Positions 6,246 to 13,851 of a stretch of DNA of 20,252 nucleotides are shown here, piece after piece. The stretch lies in contig JAFGKB010000125.1 of assembly GCA_016928755.1 (NCBI GenBank), forward strand, positions 1 to 20,252. The letters are read 5' to 3'. This DNA is from Anaerolineae bacterium. GTDB lineage: Bacteria > Chloroflexota > Anaerolineae > B4-G1 > SLSP01. Position 1 is the stretch's first letter. Each line of letters opens with the position of its first letter. The position numbers were made by a program, and so were the translations under genes. The notes below the pieces were generated by a model. The model was not told where the DNA came from and ran no database searches. It saw only the letters and a program-made list of their open reading frames with translations.

Positions 6246-7643
6246 CTATTCTTCCTCTATAACTTCCGGCGCTTCAACACCCGCTGCTATATCTTCTGCT
6301 GTTGAAACTTCAGCGACAACTTCTGCCCCCATAGGCGATTCACTCTCAAGTAATCCACGTCCAAGCTTCTCAATATATTCAAGAGCCTGATCCATTTGGA
6401 CACTTGACCGCATAGATTGCGCAACCGGGGAATTAAGATCGAGCTTAGAAAAAAGTGGGTTTTGTTTATCAATACCGATTGAAGACAAAAGCTCGTGATA
6501 TTGTTCCATAACGCTCTCATCGGTAGCTTTAATTTTCTCTTCAAGCATAAGTTTGCCTATAACAAGGCCCCGCTCCAGCCGGATGACAGCTTGCGGCTTA
6601 AGTTGTTCACGGAATGCCTCTGCAGTTATACCTTGCAAACTTAGCGCATCCTCTAATTCCATATTATTCTCGTGCTTGAAACGTTCTTTCATTTCCTTAA
6701 GTATATCGTCGATCTCTTGCTCAAGCGCAATAGGAGGATAAAGGACCTGAGATTGCTCTGTCAAAGCCATCAAGACTCTTTCCTGGTATTCTTCCTTTAC
6801 CTGCCGAGTCTTATACTCTGACATTTGTTGATATAGTGCTTCTTTTAACTCGTCAAGCGTTTCATAAGCGCCGACAGTACTCGCTAAAGCATCATCCAAT
6901 TCCGGCAAGGTTCGTTCATAGATTTGGCTAACTTTGACCTCAAAGGTCACGTTGTCCCCATGCCACGCCTCCACCTCAAAATCATCAGGAATAGGAAGTG
7001 TGAAGGTTGTTTCCTCCTCTAATTCCAGGCCCACGATAGCCTCATCGAATCCTATGAGAACATTATCAGAGCCATCTCTGAGTACTAGTTTTAAATCTTC
7101 CTCATCTATGAAGACCTCATTAGCACCCTCTACCATGCCTTTTACTGTTAAGTAAACTTGGTCACCTAACTCGGCCGGTCGCTCAACAGGGTCGAGAATA
7201 GCTTCATGCTGGCGAATGTTCTCCAAGGCTCTCTCTATATCCGCATCTGTGACAGTAGGTGATTCATAGTCTACCCGCAGACTCTTATAGTCCCCAAGGT
7301 CTACTTCGGGACTTAGCGGGATGCGAATCTTATACGTAAGAGGCTCAAAGCTAATATCTTCAATTGCTCCACTATCATACGGAGCAACTTCTGCTTCGTC
7401 TATTACTTTAGCGTAAATATTATTAATATAATCCTCCGCTGCCTGCTCACGGATAAACTCCTCACCCACACGCTGAACAACTACCGTGTAGGGGGCTTTC
7501 CCTTTGCGGAAACCGGGAATCATAACTTCTCGAGAAACAGCACGTGCGGCCTTTCTCATACTCTTATTAAACGTCTCTTCATCAACCGTAACGGTGAGAA
7601 GTGCTTCGTGTGATTCTAAAAGTTCTTTATTGACTTCGAACAC
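6246..7643 (-). CDS. tig: Trigger factor, ribosome-associated chaperone
   Basis: This 465-residue chaperone binds at the ribosome exit tunnel and shields nascent chains. The N-terminal ribosome-binding domain carries the signature GFRKGKAP at 44-51. A central peptidyl-prolyl isomerase-like domain runs about 150-245 (GDQVYLTVKG to NVTFEVKVSQIYE), and the alpha-helical C-terminal arms follow. The last 35 residues form an acidic Ala/Glu/Val tail (ending VIEEE), rare in proteobacterial forms. The GTG start at 7643 has GGAGG seven bases upstream. The first gene of an operon with clpP, it links folding with proteolysis. Confidence 0.96.
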   Translation of the reverse strand: MFEVNKELLESHEALLTVTVDEETFNKSMRKAARAVSREVMIPGFRKGKAPYTVVVQRVGEEFIREQAAEDYINNIYAKVIDEAEVAPYDSGAIEDISFEPLTYKIRIPLSPEVDLGDYKSLRVDYESPTVTDADIERALENIRQHEAILDPVERPAELGDQVYLTVKGMVEGANEVFIDEEDLKLVLRDGSDNVLIGFDEAIVGLELEEETTFTLPIPDDFEVEAWHGDNVTFEVKVSQIYERTLPELDDALASTVGAYETLDELKEALYQQMSEYKTRQVKEEYQERVLMALTEQSQVLYPPIALEQEIDDILKEMKERFKHENNMELEDALSLQGITAEAFREQLKPQAVIRLERGLVIGKLMLEEKIKATDESVMEQYHELLSSIGIDKQNPLFSKLDLNSPVAQSMRSSVQMDQALEYIEKLGRGLLESESPMGAEVVAEVSTAEDIAAGVEAPEVIEEE

Positions 7644-7672
7644 GAGTTTACCTCCAAATACAAATCTTCAAG

Positions 7673-7681
7673 ATTATAACA
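7673..7681 (-). promoter_or_regulatory. Extended -10 promoter of tig-clpP
   Basis: On the minus strand TGTTATAAT forms a perfect TATAAT with the upstream TGn extension; no strong -35 is seen 17 bases further up. The start is predicted about 25 bases before the tig GTG. Confidence 0.6.
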
Positions 7682-7777
7682 TATCTTTTATGAAAAACCA
7701 GTGATAAAAGGCTAAAGGTTGAATGAGTTATGGTAAGATAGTTTCCAAACCTTAAGCATAAAAAAGTAAATAAGCAT

Positions 7778-7806
7778 TTGACAAAACTTCTGACAGGTGT
7801 TAAAAT
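7778..7806 (+). promoter_or_regulatory. Promoter of the SufR-like regulator, with overlapping inverted repeat
   Basis: TTGACA (7778-7783), 17-base spacer, TAAAAT (7801-7806). The arms TTTGACA (7777-7783) and TGTTAAA (7798-7804) form an inverted repeat with one mismatch that spans both boxes, a place where the product of the next gene could repress itself. The operator idea is inference. Confidence 0.75.
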
Positions 7807-7890
7807 TGATTAAAGAAGAAACTGAATTATAAATAAACCAAAATCTTGTTATTAAACCACTTTCAATCCATTTGTATAAAGGTTAGGTAT

Positions 7891-8511
7891 ATGCAAGACA
7901 CAAGACAGCAAATATTGGAAATTCTTAAACATCATGGCGAAGTCACAGTCCAGGAGCTTAGTCGAGAGCTAGAATTGACGAGTGTTACGGTACGTCACCA
8001 CTTGGAAATTTTACGTTCCGAAGGTTATATTACGGACCCTGAAGTACGCCGTTCTAATCGGCCTGGACGCCCTCGCTACGTCTATCGCTTAACCTCGACG
8101 GCTGCCGACTTATTCCCCAATAATTACAGTGGCCTAGCAGACGCACTATTAAGCACATTGCGTGAAAAGCTAAGCGCAGGGGAACGTGAATCACTTTTAG
8201 AGGAGACGGCGCGTAAACTTGCTGCCGATGCCGGTGATTTACCCAAAGACCATGATGCCCGCTTAGCGAGTACAGTTGCCTATTTGAACCAACAAGGATT
8301 TGTTGCCCGTACTGAGAAAAATGAAGACGGGACACATTCGATTATAATTAGTAATTGCCCTTACCATTATGTCGCCCGGCACAATCCTGAATCTTGCCGT
8401 ATTGATGAACGCATGATTCAAATGTTAACCGGTGGCCAATTAGAACGCACCCAGGGATATGCCAGCCAGAATGGTCTATGCGTTTATCGAGTCACCTGGC
8501 CCACAGACTAA
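7891..8511 (+). CDS. SufR-like (COG2345-type) winged-helix regulator with three conserved cysteines
   Basis: This 206-residue transcription factor has a DeoR/ArsR-like winged helix at about 1-65 (TRQQILEILKHHGEVTVQEL, then TSVTVRHHLEILRSEGYI, wing GRPRYVYRLT). A middle region of about 80-140 follows. The C-terminal part has SNCPYHYVARHNPESCRID and NGLCVYRV, giving Cys156, Cys169 and Cys197. In SufR and relatives cysteines at these places hold an iron-sulfur cluster, so Fe-S or redox sensing is likely, though not proven here. I chose the ATG at 7891 rather than a TTG at 7846: AAGGTTAGG precedes it and the extra 15 residues fit no domain. It is 54 bp upstream of a radical SAM gene on the same strand, probably one operon. 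Confidence 0.85.
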   Translation: MQDTRQQILEILKHHGEVTVQELSRELELTSVTVRHHLEILRSEGYITDPEVRRSNRPGRPRYVYRLTSTAADLFPNNYSGLADALLSTLREKLSAGERESLLEETARKLAADAGDLPKDHDARLASTVAYLNQQGFVARTEKNEDGTHSIIISNCPYHYVARHNPESCRIDERMIQMLTGGQLERTQGYASQNGLCVYRVTWPTD

Positions 8512-8565
8512 GCTGTCACTTGATTTCTCTACATTTTACTATAAAGTTTAGCCTGAGGTAAGGGT

Positions 8566-9978
8566 ATGAAGAATATAAAAACAACTTTAATCTACCCTGG
8601 TATAGCCGGCCGGGGTTTTAATTCTCTCAAACAAGGTATGGATGCGGGCTGGATCTCCCATGGGCTGGCGTCCCTTAGCGCGGCTGCCAAAGCTAAAGGT
8701 TTTGAAATCGACTTAATCGACCTCCGTGCGCTTTCCGGTTGGGATCACTTCCGTACTATATTAACAGAACGAGATCCAGATGTTGTTGCCGTAACCGTCA
8801 TGAGTGTAGACTATAATCCGGCCAAAGAAGTATTAGCCATAGTTAAAGAAATGATGCCGGAAACCATTACAATTTTAGGGGGTGCCCACATCACCATCTC
8901 CCTGGAAGACAGTCTGCGCATTCCCAACGCGGATTATCTAATTATCCACGAAGGGGAGATTACTTTCCCCGAACTCCTCCAACAAATAGCCGCTGGTAAC
9001 CTACCCAAGCAGAAGGTACTGCGCGGTAAAACCCCAGACTTAGATGCGCTTCCCTATTCCGACCGGGAACTTTTTATGGCAGAATGGCGCAAATGGGGTT
9101 ATGATTTAGACTCCCCAGAGGTCCCCTTTGCCCAGGAACTACAGGCACCCTTTGCGACAATTATCGCCGGGCGTGGCTGTATCTATAATTGCTCCTTTTG
9201 CAAGCCAGGGGAGGATTATCTCTTTGGGAAGGGAACCCGCCGGCGCAGTGTAGATAACGTAATTGGCGAATTGCGGTTATTAGTCGATAAATACCACCTG
9301 GCTTCATTTATGTTCCACGATGACTGCCTGACCGAGGATCGGGAATGGGTCTTGGAATTTACCGAGAAGTACATGGCCGAGGGATTCACTATGCCATTCT
9401 TCAGCCAGAGCAGAGCCGATATTATTGTTAAAAATGAGGATATGGTAGCCCGGATGGTAAAAGCGGGATTACGGGGTTACTTTATCGGTTTCGAGAGCGG
9501 TAATCCCCGCATTTTGCAAAAGGTACTCCGTAAAGGATGTACCGTAGAGCAGAATATAGAGGCAGCGCGTATTTGTAAAAAGTATGGGATATCCATTTGG
9601 GCCAATTATATGATGGGGATTCCCACCGAAACCAAAGAAGAGGTTATGGACACGGTGCGGATGCTGAAAGAAATCGATCCTGACTACTATAGCCCGGCCT
9701 TCTATACACCACATCCCGGAACCGATTTATATACCCTGGTATTAGAAAATGACCTGAGCTTGATTACGGATTACGACTCTTATCGTCGTAATCCCGAAGA
9801 GCCAAAAATCCGGGGGCAGGATTACGAGTTCCTTAAGTGGGCTATGCAAGAGAGTATGCGGCGCAAGCCGGCCAATACTTTGAAACGCTGGACCAAGAAC
9901 CAGTGGCAGCGCGTCAAGCGGGCTACCCCCCGCAAAGTTATGCAGAAGATGGGCCTGCTACCCCAACACGCTAGTTAA
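8566..9978 (+). CDS. B12-binding-domain radical SAM protein
   Basis: This 470-residue protein has an N-terminal cobalamin-binding-type Rossmann domain at about 5-145 (DVVAVTVMSVDYNP, then ILGGAHIT and HEGEITFPELL). A radical SAM core of about 195-420 carries the [4Fe-4S] motif CxxxCxxC at Cys205, Cys209 and Cys212 (GRGCIYNCSFCKPG). Further family features are FIGFESGNPRIL and YMMGIPTETKEEV. The cobalamin domain has no DxHxxG motif, common in this BchE-like class, so whether it binds B12 is open. The C-terminal 50 residues are very basic (RRKPANTLKRWTKNQWQRVKR). ATG follows GAGGTAAGGG. The substrate is unknown. Its likely co-transcription with an Fe-S-type regulator fits an enzyme that needs an Fe-S cluster. 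Confidence 0.9.
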   Translation: MKNIKTTLIYPGIAGRGFNSLKQGMDAGWISHGLASLSAAAKAKGFEIDLIDLRALSGWDHFRTILTERDPDVVAVTVMSVDYNPAKEVLAIVKEMMPETITILGGAHITISLEDSLRIPNADYLIIHEGEITFPELLQQIAAGNLPKQKVLRGKTPDLDALPYSDRELFMAEWRKWGYDLDSPEVPFAQELQAPFATIIAGRGCIYNCSFCKPGEDYLFGKGTRRRSVDNVIGELRLLVDKYHLASFMFHDDCLTEDREWVLEFTEKYMAEGFTMPFFSQSRADIIVKNEDMVARMVKAGLRGYFIGFESGNPRILQKVLRKGCTVEQNIEAARICKKYGISIWANYMMGIPTETKEEVMDTVRMLKEIDPDYYSPAFYTPHPGTDLYTLVLENDLSLITDYDSYRRNPEEPKIRGQDYEFLKWAMQESMRRKPANTLKRWTKNQWQRVKRATPRKVMQKMGLLPQHAS

Positions 9979-9985
9979 GAACTAT

Positions 9986-10030
9986 AAAACGTGATGCGTG
10001 GACTATTTTATGCTTTACGCATCACGTTTT
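9986..10030. terminator. Bidirectional terminator between radical SAM gene and parB
   Basis: AAAACGTGATGCG (9986-9998) and CGCATCACGTTTT (10018-10030) form a perfect 13-bp stem with a loop of about 19 nt. Flanking A's and T's supply a short U-tract in both directions. It sits 8 and 10 bases from the two convergent stop codons. Confidence 0.85.
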
Positions 10031-10039
10031 GTTTATAAC

Positions 10040-10912
10040 TTACAGCTCTTGCCCTGTAAGCCGTTCGTACAACGAGCGGAACTCCTCGTCTGAGTAGTAG
10101 TAAATGACAACACGTCCACCCTTGCGCCCGGCTTTGAGCTTAACCCGTGTACCTAGGGACTGTTCAAATTGATTCTCCAGAGACTTAATCTCCGGGATGA
10201 CCTGTGGTTGTTGCGCCGGGGAATTCTCTGTCTTAGGAGCCGCTTCCCGCAGCTTCTGGACCAAAGCTTCGGTCTGCCGTACACTTAATGATTGCTGGAT
10301 TACGATTGTCAGGGCTTGCTCCTGGGTCTCGAACTCACTTAGCCCTAGCAATGCGCGGGCATGCCCCTCAGTTATCTGCGCCTCCATCACCGCCTCCTGA
10401 ACCTTTGGCGATGCCTGTAGGAGACGCATTGTATTAGTGACCGCCACCCGGCTTTTGCCAACACGCTGTGCAATCTCACTCTGGGAAAGCCCAAACTCCA
10501 CAACTAACTGTTGGTAAGCCGCTGCCTCTTCCAGTGAATTTAGGTCGGCCCGTTGGACATTTTCTACCAGGGCTAACTCCAGCATCTGTTGAGGCACGGC
10601 TTCCTTGATAATTACCGGGACTTCTGACAGCCCGGCAATGCGTGCGGCCCGCCAGCGACGCTCCCCGGCTATCAATTGGTATTCTTCCTTATCGAGGTCT
10701 GGACTGCGAGTAACCACCAGAGGCTGGATAATACCATGTTCCTGGATTGAATTAGCTAACTCTTGTAAATCTTTTTCGCGAATTTTTGTTCGCGGTTGGT
10801 GGGGATTGGGAACGATTTTTTCCAGGGAGAGTTGACGGAGACCCGCCGCTTCGGGTTCCCCGGCCCCCGGTATCAGTACATCTAACCCACGCCCTAGCCC
10901 TCGCCTTGGCAT
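10040..10912 (-). CDS. parB: Chromosome-partitioning protein ParB
   Basis: This 290-residue DNA-binding CTPase loads and slides on DNA from parS sites to organise the origin region. The start is MPRRGLGRGLDVLIP, the usual ParB N-terminus; a longer in-frame extension to 11005 would overlap both promoters and is rejected. GERRWRA (83-89) and ENVQRADLN (117-125) are the CTP/phosphate motifs. The helix-turn-helix is at about 142-163 (LSQSEIAQRVGKSRVAVTN). The basic C-terminal dimerisation part ends VVIYYYSDEEF. GGAGG lies 10 bases before the ATG. There is no parA next to it: the gene is flanked by a terminator and by divergent ubiX. No consensus parS (TGTTTCACGTGAAACA) was seen in the window. Confidence 0.95.
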   Translation of the reverse strand: MPRRGLGRGLDVLIPGAGEPEAAGLRQLSLEKIVPNPHQPRTKIREKDLQELANSIQEHGIIQPLVVTRSPDLDKEEYQLIAGERRWRAARIAGLSEVPVIIKEAVPQQMLELALVENVQRADLNSLEEAAAYQQLVVEFGLSQSEIAQRVGKSRVAVTNTMRLLQASPKVQEAVMEAQITEGHARALLGLSEFETQEQALTIVIQQSLSVRQTEALVQKLREAAPKTENSPAQQPQVIPEIKSLENQFEQSLGTRVKLKAGRKGGRVVIYYYSDEEFRSLYERLTGQEL

Positions 10913-10946
10913 AAATGAAAGTCCTCCCTCTATAATGACTCCTTCA

Positions 10947-10974
10947 AGTATAGCACTATGTAAGCGAATGCCAA
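10947..10974 (-). promoter_or_regulatory. Promoter of parB
   Basis: Minus strand: TTGGCA (10974-10969), 16-base spacer, TATACT (10952-10947), about 35 bases before the parB ATG. Confidence 0.65.
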
Positions 10975-10985
10975 GAATTACCCTC

Positions 10986-11013
10986 TTGACATTCCACGAC
11001 GACACAAGATACT
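10986..11013 (+). promoter_or_regulatory. Promoter of ubiX
   Basis: TTGACA (10986-10991) is followed after 16 bases by GATACT (11008-11013). It lies back to back with the parB promoter, only 11 bases between the -35 boxes, so the two may compete. Confidence 0.6.
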
Positions 11014-11048
11014 ACCAAGAAGGTCACCCTATTTATGGAGGTAACAAA

Positions 11049-11642
11049 GTGGATGGTGGTAATATACAGAGACAACAACACCCCAGAATAATTATCGGGA
11101 TAACCGGAGCCAGTGGTGCCCTTTATGGAGTACGGCTTTTGGAATCTCTGAAGCTTGCAGATGTGGAGACCCATCTAATTATCAGCGATGCAGCAGCATT
11201 AACAGTACAGCAAGAGACTGGACTGGAACCGGAAACTGTGGCCGACCTGGCCAGCCACACATATCCCCCTCAAGATATTGGGGCAACGATTGCCAGCGGC
11301 TCTTTTGTAACCGCCGGCATGGTTGTAGCTCCTTGTTCTATTAAGACGCTGTCTGCAATTGCCTATAGTTACACGGACAATCTGCTTACCAGAGCTGCGG
11401 ATGTAACCCTTAAAGAAGGCCGCCCCTTGATTTTAATGGTACGGGAGACACCCTTGCACTTAGGCCATCTGCGCTTAATGACCCAGGCAGCCGAGATTGG
11501 CGCCGTTATTTTCCCGCCGGTACCGGCCCTGTATTCACATCCACAAACCATTGACGAGATGGTACAACATACCGTAGGCCGTATTCTGGCCCGTTTGGGC
11601 TTTACCAACCAGCTTTACAAGCCTTGGCAAGGATTACCCTGA
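11049..11642 (+). CDS. ubiX: UbiX-family flavin prenyltransferase
   Basis: This 197-residue flavoprotein makes the prenylated FMN cofactor used by UbiD-type decarboxylases. Visible family features: IIGITGASGALYGVRLLE with the FMN loop GITGASGA (17-24), ISDAA (45-49), VVAPCSIKTLSAIA (92-105) and VRETPLHLGHL (131-141). I place the start at the GTG at 11049: GGAGG is seven bases upstream and the family's first strand follows within 15 residues. A longer in-frame reading from 10935 would run through the promoter. No UbiD partner is in the window. The gene converges on the hotdog gene, with 20 bases between stop codons and no strong terminator. Confidence 0.93.
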   Translation: MDGGNIQRQQHPRIIIGITGASGALYGVRLLESLKLADVETHLIISDAAALTVQQETGLEPETVADLASHTYPPQDIGATIASGSFVTAGMVVAPCSIKTLSAIAYSYTDNLLTRAADVTLKEGRPLILMVRETPLHLGHLRLMTQAAEIGAVIFPPVPALYSHPQTIDEMVQHTVGRILARLGFTNQLYKPWQGLP

Positions 11643-11662
11643 TCTTTCTTACTAGGTGGGTT

Positions 11663-12127
11663 TTATTTACCCTGGCGTTTGCTACGCTCGTTTGCGATAT
11701 GCATCCAGATCTGTTGGGCCTCTTCTGTCTCCGGTGCTTCTACTTCTAGTTCGTGTGGGGTCGCTTTCCCATCCTTGATATGGACAAAGGTCACAAAACC
11801 ATCGGTGGGGACGCGCTCTTTTTTGCGGTCATGGAGCTTACTGGCTTGTACATAAACAGTCAGACTACTACGCCCGACATAGGCAGTCCGGCCTTCCAGT
11901 ACCAACGTCTCCCCACCATCTACACTTTCCCGGAAGTCCATCCCATGAAGACGTACACAGACAATATTCTGTGGAGAACATTCCAAAGCGGCTCGTGCTG
12001 TCATAAATCCTACTTCCACAACCCATTCCGCCATACGACCGGCGTAGAGCGTGCCGTGGTGGTTAAGATCAACGGACTTCACCAAGTGTGAAGCCGTCAC
12101 ACGTGGCAGAGATTCTATCTTCATCAT
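11663..12127 (-). CDS. Hotdog-fold acyl-CoA thioesterase family protein
   Basis: This protein of about 154 residues has the pattern of cytosolic acyl-CoA thioesterases (YciA/BACH type): an N-terminal strand, then LNHHGTLYAGRMAEWVVEVGFMTA (about 21-44) for the hotdog helix, and later VYVQAS and VTFVHIKDG strands. The usual Asp of the helix (MDE in typical members) is replaced by WVVE, so activity needs checking. The C-terminal 30 residues are charged and helical. Several starts are possible (GTG 12136, ATG 12133, 12127, 12124). GGAG at 8 bases favours 12127. It is preceded on the same strand by the toroid-like gene, 106 bp away. Confidence 0.8.
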   Translation of the reverse strand: MMKIESLPRVTASHLVKSVDLNHHGTLYAGRMAEWVVEVGFMTARAALECSPQNIVCVRLHGMDFRESVDGGETLVLEGRTAYVGRSSLTVYVQASKLHDRKKERVPTDGFVTFVHIKDGKATPHELEVEAPETEEAQQIWMHIANERSKRQGK

Positions 12128-12233
12128 ATACATCACTCCGGTTTGATATCGTACTAATCTGGAGGTTATTCTCTTGTATTTTGTTTAAAAATGCAAGTGT
12201 AGGTTGTAAGTAGATTTACAGCTTATTGCTCCA

Positions 12234-13205
12234 TTAAGTTACGCTCTTAAGAACCCGGTAGACCAGGAATGTCAGCCAGGGAGATGGCTGTTTCTTATTT
12301 GCAAAAGACCAGCCTTTCCATGCCTGGTACATCGAAGAAGCTGTATAATAGCCGGCTTCATCTGCCTGGGTAGCGATAGCCGCTAACATTTGATGAAAGC
12401 GCGGATCACTACGGGCAGAGGGGAAATGACTCAACACCTCAGCCACATGGAGGATATCATACCAGACGAAGGGGTATTTGAGCTTCCGATACCCTGTACC
12501 CACACCAAACATAAACAACTTATGGTCCCACTCATGCGCCCAATGGGAGAGTAACATCTCTACGCTTGCACGTGCGGCGTCACTCGCAATATAGTCCGGT
12601 ACTTGTGACAATACTTTGAGGGCATAAACATTAACGATGGGACACGGGTCATCACGCCGCCCTGGCCCCTTGAATTTACCCAAGTCCGGCGAACCTTTGC
12701 AACGCCAACCGTTCTCATCTGCCAGGTTCACCAGGTAGGCGACGGCCTCTTGCACGCGCGGGTCAGCACCTAATCCCATCGCCAGTAGGGTGTAGAGCAA
12801 TGTGGGGCTATCGCAGAGTATCCACGTCCACATATCCTCGCCGGTTCCACCGAAGGTTTTGGGGATATTGACCACACTCTGGAACATACCTTCTGCTGAA
12901 CGGTGAGACAGCACTAAATCAATACCCGGCTTTATACCGGGATCATCCACACGAACACCAAAATCTGCCAGGGTACTAAAAGCATAAATGGGATAATTGG
13001 CGTCGTTGTGGCGTTTAAAAGCGTCCGCCCCCCAGGTAGCTGCTTTTTCCATAAGGTCTTGCACCTGGGGATGGGCTAACATCGCGGCACGGGCCACCTG
13101 TACCTCAACATCATCTTCGGCTTGGTCAAGAAGATCAACAAGAGTACGATACCGAGTCCACGGCTCATCAGATTCTAACAACCAGGTAATAGGAATTTCA
13201 GACAT
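12234..13205 (-). CDS. Uncharacterised protein, probable alpha-helical toroid / terpenoid-cyclase-like repeats
   Basis: This is a 323-residue soluble protein with no signal peptide. It begins ITWLLESDEPWTRYRTLVDLL, a pattern I associate with a widespread unnamed family. It then shows repeated blocks that end in paired helices: YPIYAFSTLADFGV, SPTLLYTLLAMGLGADPRVQ, CPIVNVYALKVLSQVPDY, WYDILHVAEVLSHFP. The spacing suggests an alpha/alpha barrel like that of prenyltransferases and squalene cyclases. A Trp/Gly-rich GRRDDPCP segment (near 195) could line a pocket. I see no DDxD-type cyclase motif. ATG 13205 has AAGGTGG upstream and is preferred to a start at 13238. It lies downstream of the DUF3795-type gene on the same strand. 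Function unknown. Confidence 0.7.
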   Translation of the reverse strand: MSEIPITWLLESDEPWTRYRTLVDLLDQAEDDVEVQVARAAMLAHPQVQDLMEKAATWGADAFKRHNDANYPIYAFSTLADFGVRVDDPGIKPGIDLVLSHRSAEGMFQSVVNIPKTFGGTGEDMWTWILCDSPTLLYTLLAMGLGADPRVQEAVAYLVNLADENGWRCKGSPDLGKFKGPGRRDDPCPIVNVYALKVLSQVPDYIASDAARASVEMLLSHWAHEWDHKLFMFGVGTGYRKLKYPFVWYDILHVAEVLSHFPSARSDPRFHQMLAAIATQADEAGYYTASSMYQAWKGWSFANKKQPSPWLTFLVYRVLKSVT

Positions 13206-13276
13206 AGAGACCACCTTTTTATAATCCACCATTGCCATCTATAAAGCTGCTAAATTCAGAAGATCAGGCAACCCTG

Positions 13277-13378
13277 TCATGGCATATTAATTTCGGTTTG
13301 TAGACCTAACCAACTCTGTAACATCTCACGGGCAATCTTCCAATCCAGGGCATCCTGTTCGGTATTACAGTTCTGCAC
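13277..13378 (-). CDS. Possible 33-residue ORF overlapping the 3' end of the DUF3795-type gene
   Basis: A GTG at 13378 opens a frame reading QNCNTEQDALDWKIAREML and on to a TGA at 13277. It overlaps the upstream gene by 14 bases, so translation could be coupled. The composition (LDWKIAREMLQSWLGL) looks like an amphipathic helix and protein-like. There is no clear ribosome site, and it could equally be a frameshifted old extension of the upstream protein. Confidence 0.3.
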   Translation of the reverse strand: MQNCNTEQDALDWKIAREMLQSWLGLQTEINMP

Positions 13379-13715
13379 GGATTGCATCAAGCTGCTGCTT
13401 GATTATCTGGCCCATTTCCCCCATAGCAAAGACCTTTTGGAGCTTTCCACAACCATAGTCGGGACAATGGGCACAGGTAGCCACACCACGTTCTGAAGCA
13501 CAACTACGTAGTTCACATTCCTGACACCATTTAAAGAGACGACCATCAGTAGCGAGACAGCCATCGCATAACATATCCTCTGGAGCGAATGCCGGGCCAC
13601 CTGCACTCCATTCAACGGCCAACACGGCCAGAGCTTCCATATCGTTATTCTGTGTTCCCATAAATGCGGGGCACTCAGTGCAAACTAGACCACAGTACGC
13701 CACCATTTTATCCAT
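13365..13715 (-). CDS. DUF3795-type cysteine-rich protein
   Basis: This 116-residue protein has four close cysteine clusters: AYCGLVCTECPAF (about 6-18), LCDGC (about 50-54), WCQECELRSC (about 64-73) and CAHCPDYGCGKL (about 81-92), with about 11 cysteines in all. The layout YCGLxCxxCPAF ... CxxCxxRxC ... CxxCxxYxC is that of DUF3795, thought to bind zinc or another metal; no reaction is known. ATG 13715 has AAGGAG eight bases upstream and is preferred to a GTG at 13724. It is first in a minus-strand run toward the toroid-like gene. Confidence 0.82.
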   Translation of the reverse strand: MDKMVAYCGLVCTECPAFMGTQNNDMEALAVLAVEWSAGGPAFAPEDMLCDGCLATDGRLFKWCQECELRSCASERGVATCAHCPDYGCGKLQKVFAMGEMGQIIKQQLDAIRAEL

Positions 13716-13768
13716 TTTACACACTCCTTACCTGAATTTATTTGATTAGGGATAAAAAAGAACTAATG

Positions 13769-13782
13769 TTCTATATATAGAA
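13769..13782. promoter_or_regulatory. 14-bp perfect palindrome overlapping the DUF3795-gene -10 box
   Basis: TTCTATATATAGAA is self-complementary and covers four bases of the -10 element and the start region of the promoter at 13779-13806. That is a common position for a repressor operator. No regulator gene is adjacent. Confidence 0.45.
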
Positions 13783-13806
13783 TAGCATAACTTTTCCACC
13801 TGTCAA
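13779..13806 (-). promoter_or_regulatory. Promoter of the DUF3795-type gene
   Basis: Minus strand: TTGACA (13806-13801), 16-base spacer, TATTCT (13784-13779), about 60 bases upstream of the ATG at 13715. Confidence 0.7.
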
Positions 13807-13851
13807 TAACTGCGGCAGCCTGTCCTTGATGCCCGTCGGGGTCTATATACC

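Noticed and set aside
7846..7890. Upstream extension of the SufR-like regulator from a TTG
   Set aside because: ATG 7891 has a better ribosome site and the helix-turn-helix begins right after it.
10913..11005. N-terminal extension of ParB
   Set aside because: It would read through both promoters; MPRRGLGRGL at 10912 is the usual ParB start.
10935..11048. N-terminal extension of UbiX
   Set aside because: It covers the promoter; GTG 11049 has GGAGG at the right distance and fits the family length.
10900..11060. parS site near parB
   Set aside because: No TGTTTCACGTGAAACA-like palindrome found.
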